A stretch of 64,000 nucleotides of DNA from Parasponia andersonii (lineage: Eukaryota > Streptophyta > Magnoliopsida > Rosales > Cannabaceae). The stretch spans positions 232,662 through 296,661 of the forward strand of contig JXTB01000399.1 in the NCBI GenBank assembly GCA_002914805.1. The letters are read 5' to 3'. Under the pieces are notes generated by a model. That model saw nothing but the letters and a program-made list of their open reading frames with translations, was not told the origin of the DNA and ran no database searches. Below, one piece after another: positions 62,822-64,000 of this stretch. Position 1 is the first letter of the stretch, and the number at the start of each line of letters is the position of its first letter. Position numbers and translations under genes: made by a program.

Positions 62822-64000
62822 AAGTGCAATAGATAATTGTAGTCATCGTGACTTCGTAAGTTTCATACGTATTGAGATTTAAATACGTCAATGGCTATAT
62901 CTTCGGATTTTCGTTATAGCACAACTCTATATTCCCATGGTGGTATAAGTAACAAAAAAGACAAAACTTCGTCTCTTTAAGGACAAAGTTCTAACTTCTA
63001 AGTACCAAAAAGAAGCAAGATAGTTCGAATTATGTCGCTAATTCCTTGAAAACGACATTGATTGGATACCTCGATTCTTAGTGTTGCTTTAGTGCGTAGG
63101 GACGACATCATTACTCTCGTCGTTTTGGTTTGTATCAGACGACGTTGTTTGGGCGTCAATTTCCAGTCCGTGTTGTTCTTCACTCGATGTTAGGCCTTAA
63201 CAATGGCCCCTTTACATCAATACTCAGGGCCAGATGGACCTGATTAGTAGTAATTTGGACCTAAATGACTTTTCTAAGACTAATTTCCAGAAGAAAATGG
63301 ATCGAAGCAGTAGTATTTAGTCCAAAATTTCTAGGAGTATTTTGCAAAATGACTTTTTTTAATAGTGTCAAAGTATTAGTTACTTCTAGCTATTATGTAA
63401 CCGATATTTTTTGTTATATAAATAGACTCCTCAAAAGACTATTATTAATTAAAGTAAAATGCTTCAAATTACAATATAAATATAATGATTACAATTTCAA
63501 ATTCTATAAAAAAATGAGACGAAAAATGGATCACAAATACAATTAAGAACAAATATGTGGGTTATCTTAATTCTCCAAAAGAAACAGTTAACTATAGCTA
63601 TCAATAATCTATTACCTTCAACATTTGCTCTTGGCTATGTTCTTGGTAGGGTAGACTATATGAAGCCAATATTAATTGAGATCTATGCCCGTAGAAAATA
63701 AAAATAAAATAAAATTCGGTCACTAAACATATCTAGATCTAAGAAAATTTCTCAGATTTAAGATCTAGAGCAGACTTAAATTTATACAAAAGATGGTACT
63801 ACAAACCAAATCTATATGTAGATTTATTAAAAATAAAAAAGAAAGAAAAAAAGAAAAAGAAAATAGAAATTGTGAGAATGAGGAAGAAGAGAGTGAGCAA
63901 AGGAGGCTAGATAAAGAGAAAAGAAGACCCCCTCTCCGGAATCCATGCATGATGAAGAAATAATAAGGGGTGTCTGTTTTTTCTGCCTTTATTAGTGACC
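62820..64000. other. intergenic, no gene recognised
   Basis: AT-rich, with a more GC-balanced piece at 62990-63240. Its short minus-strand ORF has no motif I recognise, and it could be a repeat fragment or the flank of a gene beyond the window. Nothing else was seen. Confidence 0.45.

Noticed and set aside
62998-63183. 61-aa minus-strand ORF
   Set aside because: Slightly GC-richer DNA, but no known family; it may be a repeat fragment.

Overview
This window is nuclear DNA of a flowering plant, almost certainly a eudicot. It has intron-rich host genes with GT-AG splice sites, plant-type LINEs and LTR retrotransposons (Tat-like Ty3/gypsy and Tork/TNT1-like Ty1/copia), many small inverted-repeat elements, and AT-rich intergenic DNA. 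I cannot fix the species. A run of 954 Ns (19605-20558) and a lone N (22552) mark assembly problems.

Four host genes are complete and could be modelled exon by exon with the reading frame kept across every junction. (1) 10350-12307 (+): an ER-targeted saposin-like protein of the TLR4-regulator/MIR-interacting MSAP (DUF3456, Canopy-like) family, 7 exons, 304 aa. (2) 13115-15994 (-): type I protein arginine methyltransferase 1 (PRMT1), 9 exons including an 11-base micro-exon, 405 aa. (3) 35297-41738 (-): cytosolic-type prolidase (Xaa-Pro dipeptidase, M24 family), 16 exons, 502 aa, with all five metal ligands. (4) 55739-57423 (+): a type III (ACS7-like) 1-aminocyclopropane-1-carboxylate synthase, 3 exons, 441 aa, the committed step of ethylene synthesis. 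The genes are unrelated in function. From memory, the first three are also close neighbours in Arabidopsis (around At4g29490-At4g29520), so their spacing here looks like a conserved block stretched by transposons.

Layout. 1-6860: the gag/protease half and 5' LTR of a Tat-like Ty3/gypsy fossil on the minus strand, with an extra ORF on the opposite strand at its far end. 7355-10010: a MULE-type element with a perfect 9-base target duplication and a nested insertion. 10.3-16.0 kb: the convergent MSAP and PRMT1 genes. 17857-18146: a MITE inside a TA microsatellite. 18537-31460: one old LINE split by two later LTR-element insertions. 31.5-35.1 kb: AT-rich DNA with three long-inverted-repeat elements in a row. 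35.3-41.7 kb: prolidase. 42.3-47.3 kb: a second, 5'-truncated LINE. 47.3-55.5 kb: a gene-poor stretch with a diverged tandem duplication and a near-hairpin foldback. 55.7-57.4 kb: ACS. 57.4-64 kb: no gene recognised, one MULE-type element, and the third MITE of the TA-targeting family.

I found no convincing new biological system. The most interesting points are the ordered nest of elements in the LINE, the small MITE family found only inside TA microsatellites, the side-by-side long-TIR elements, the antisense ORF in a Tat element that shows no polymerase, and the PRMT1 micro-exon.
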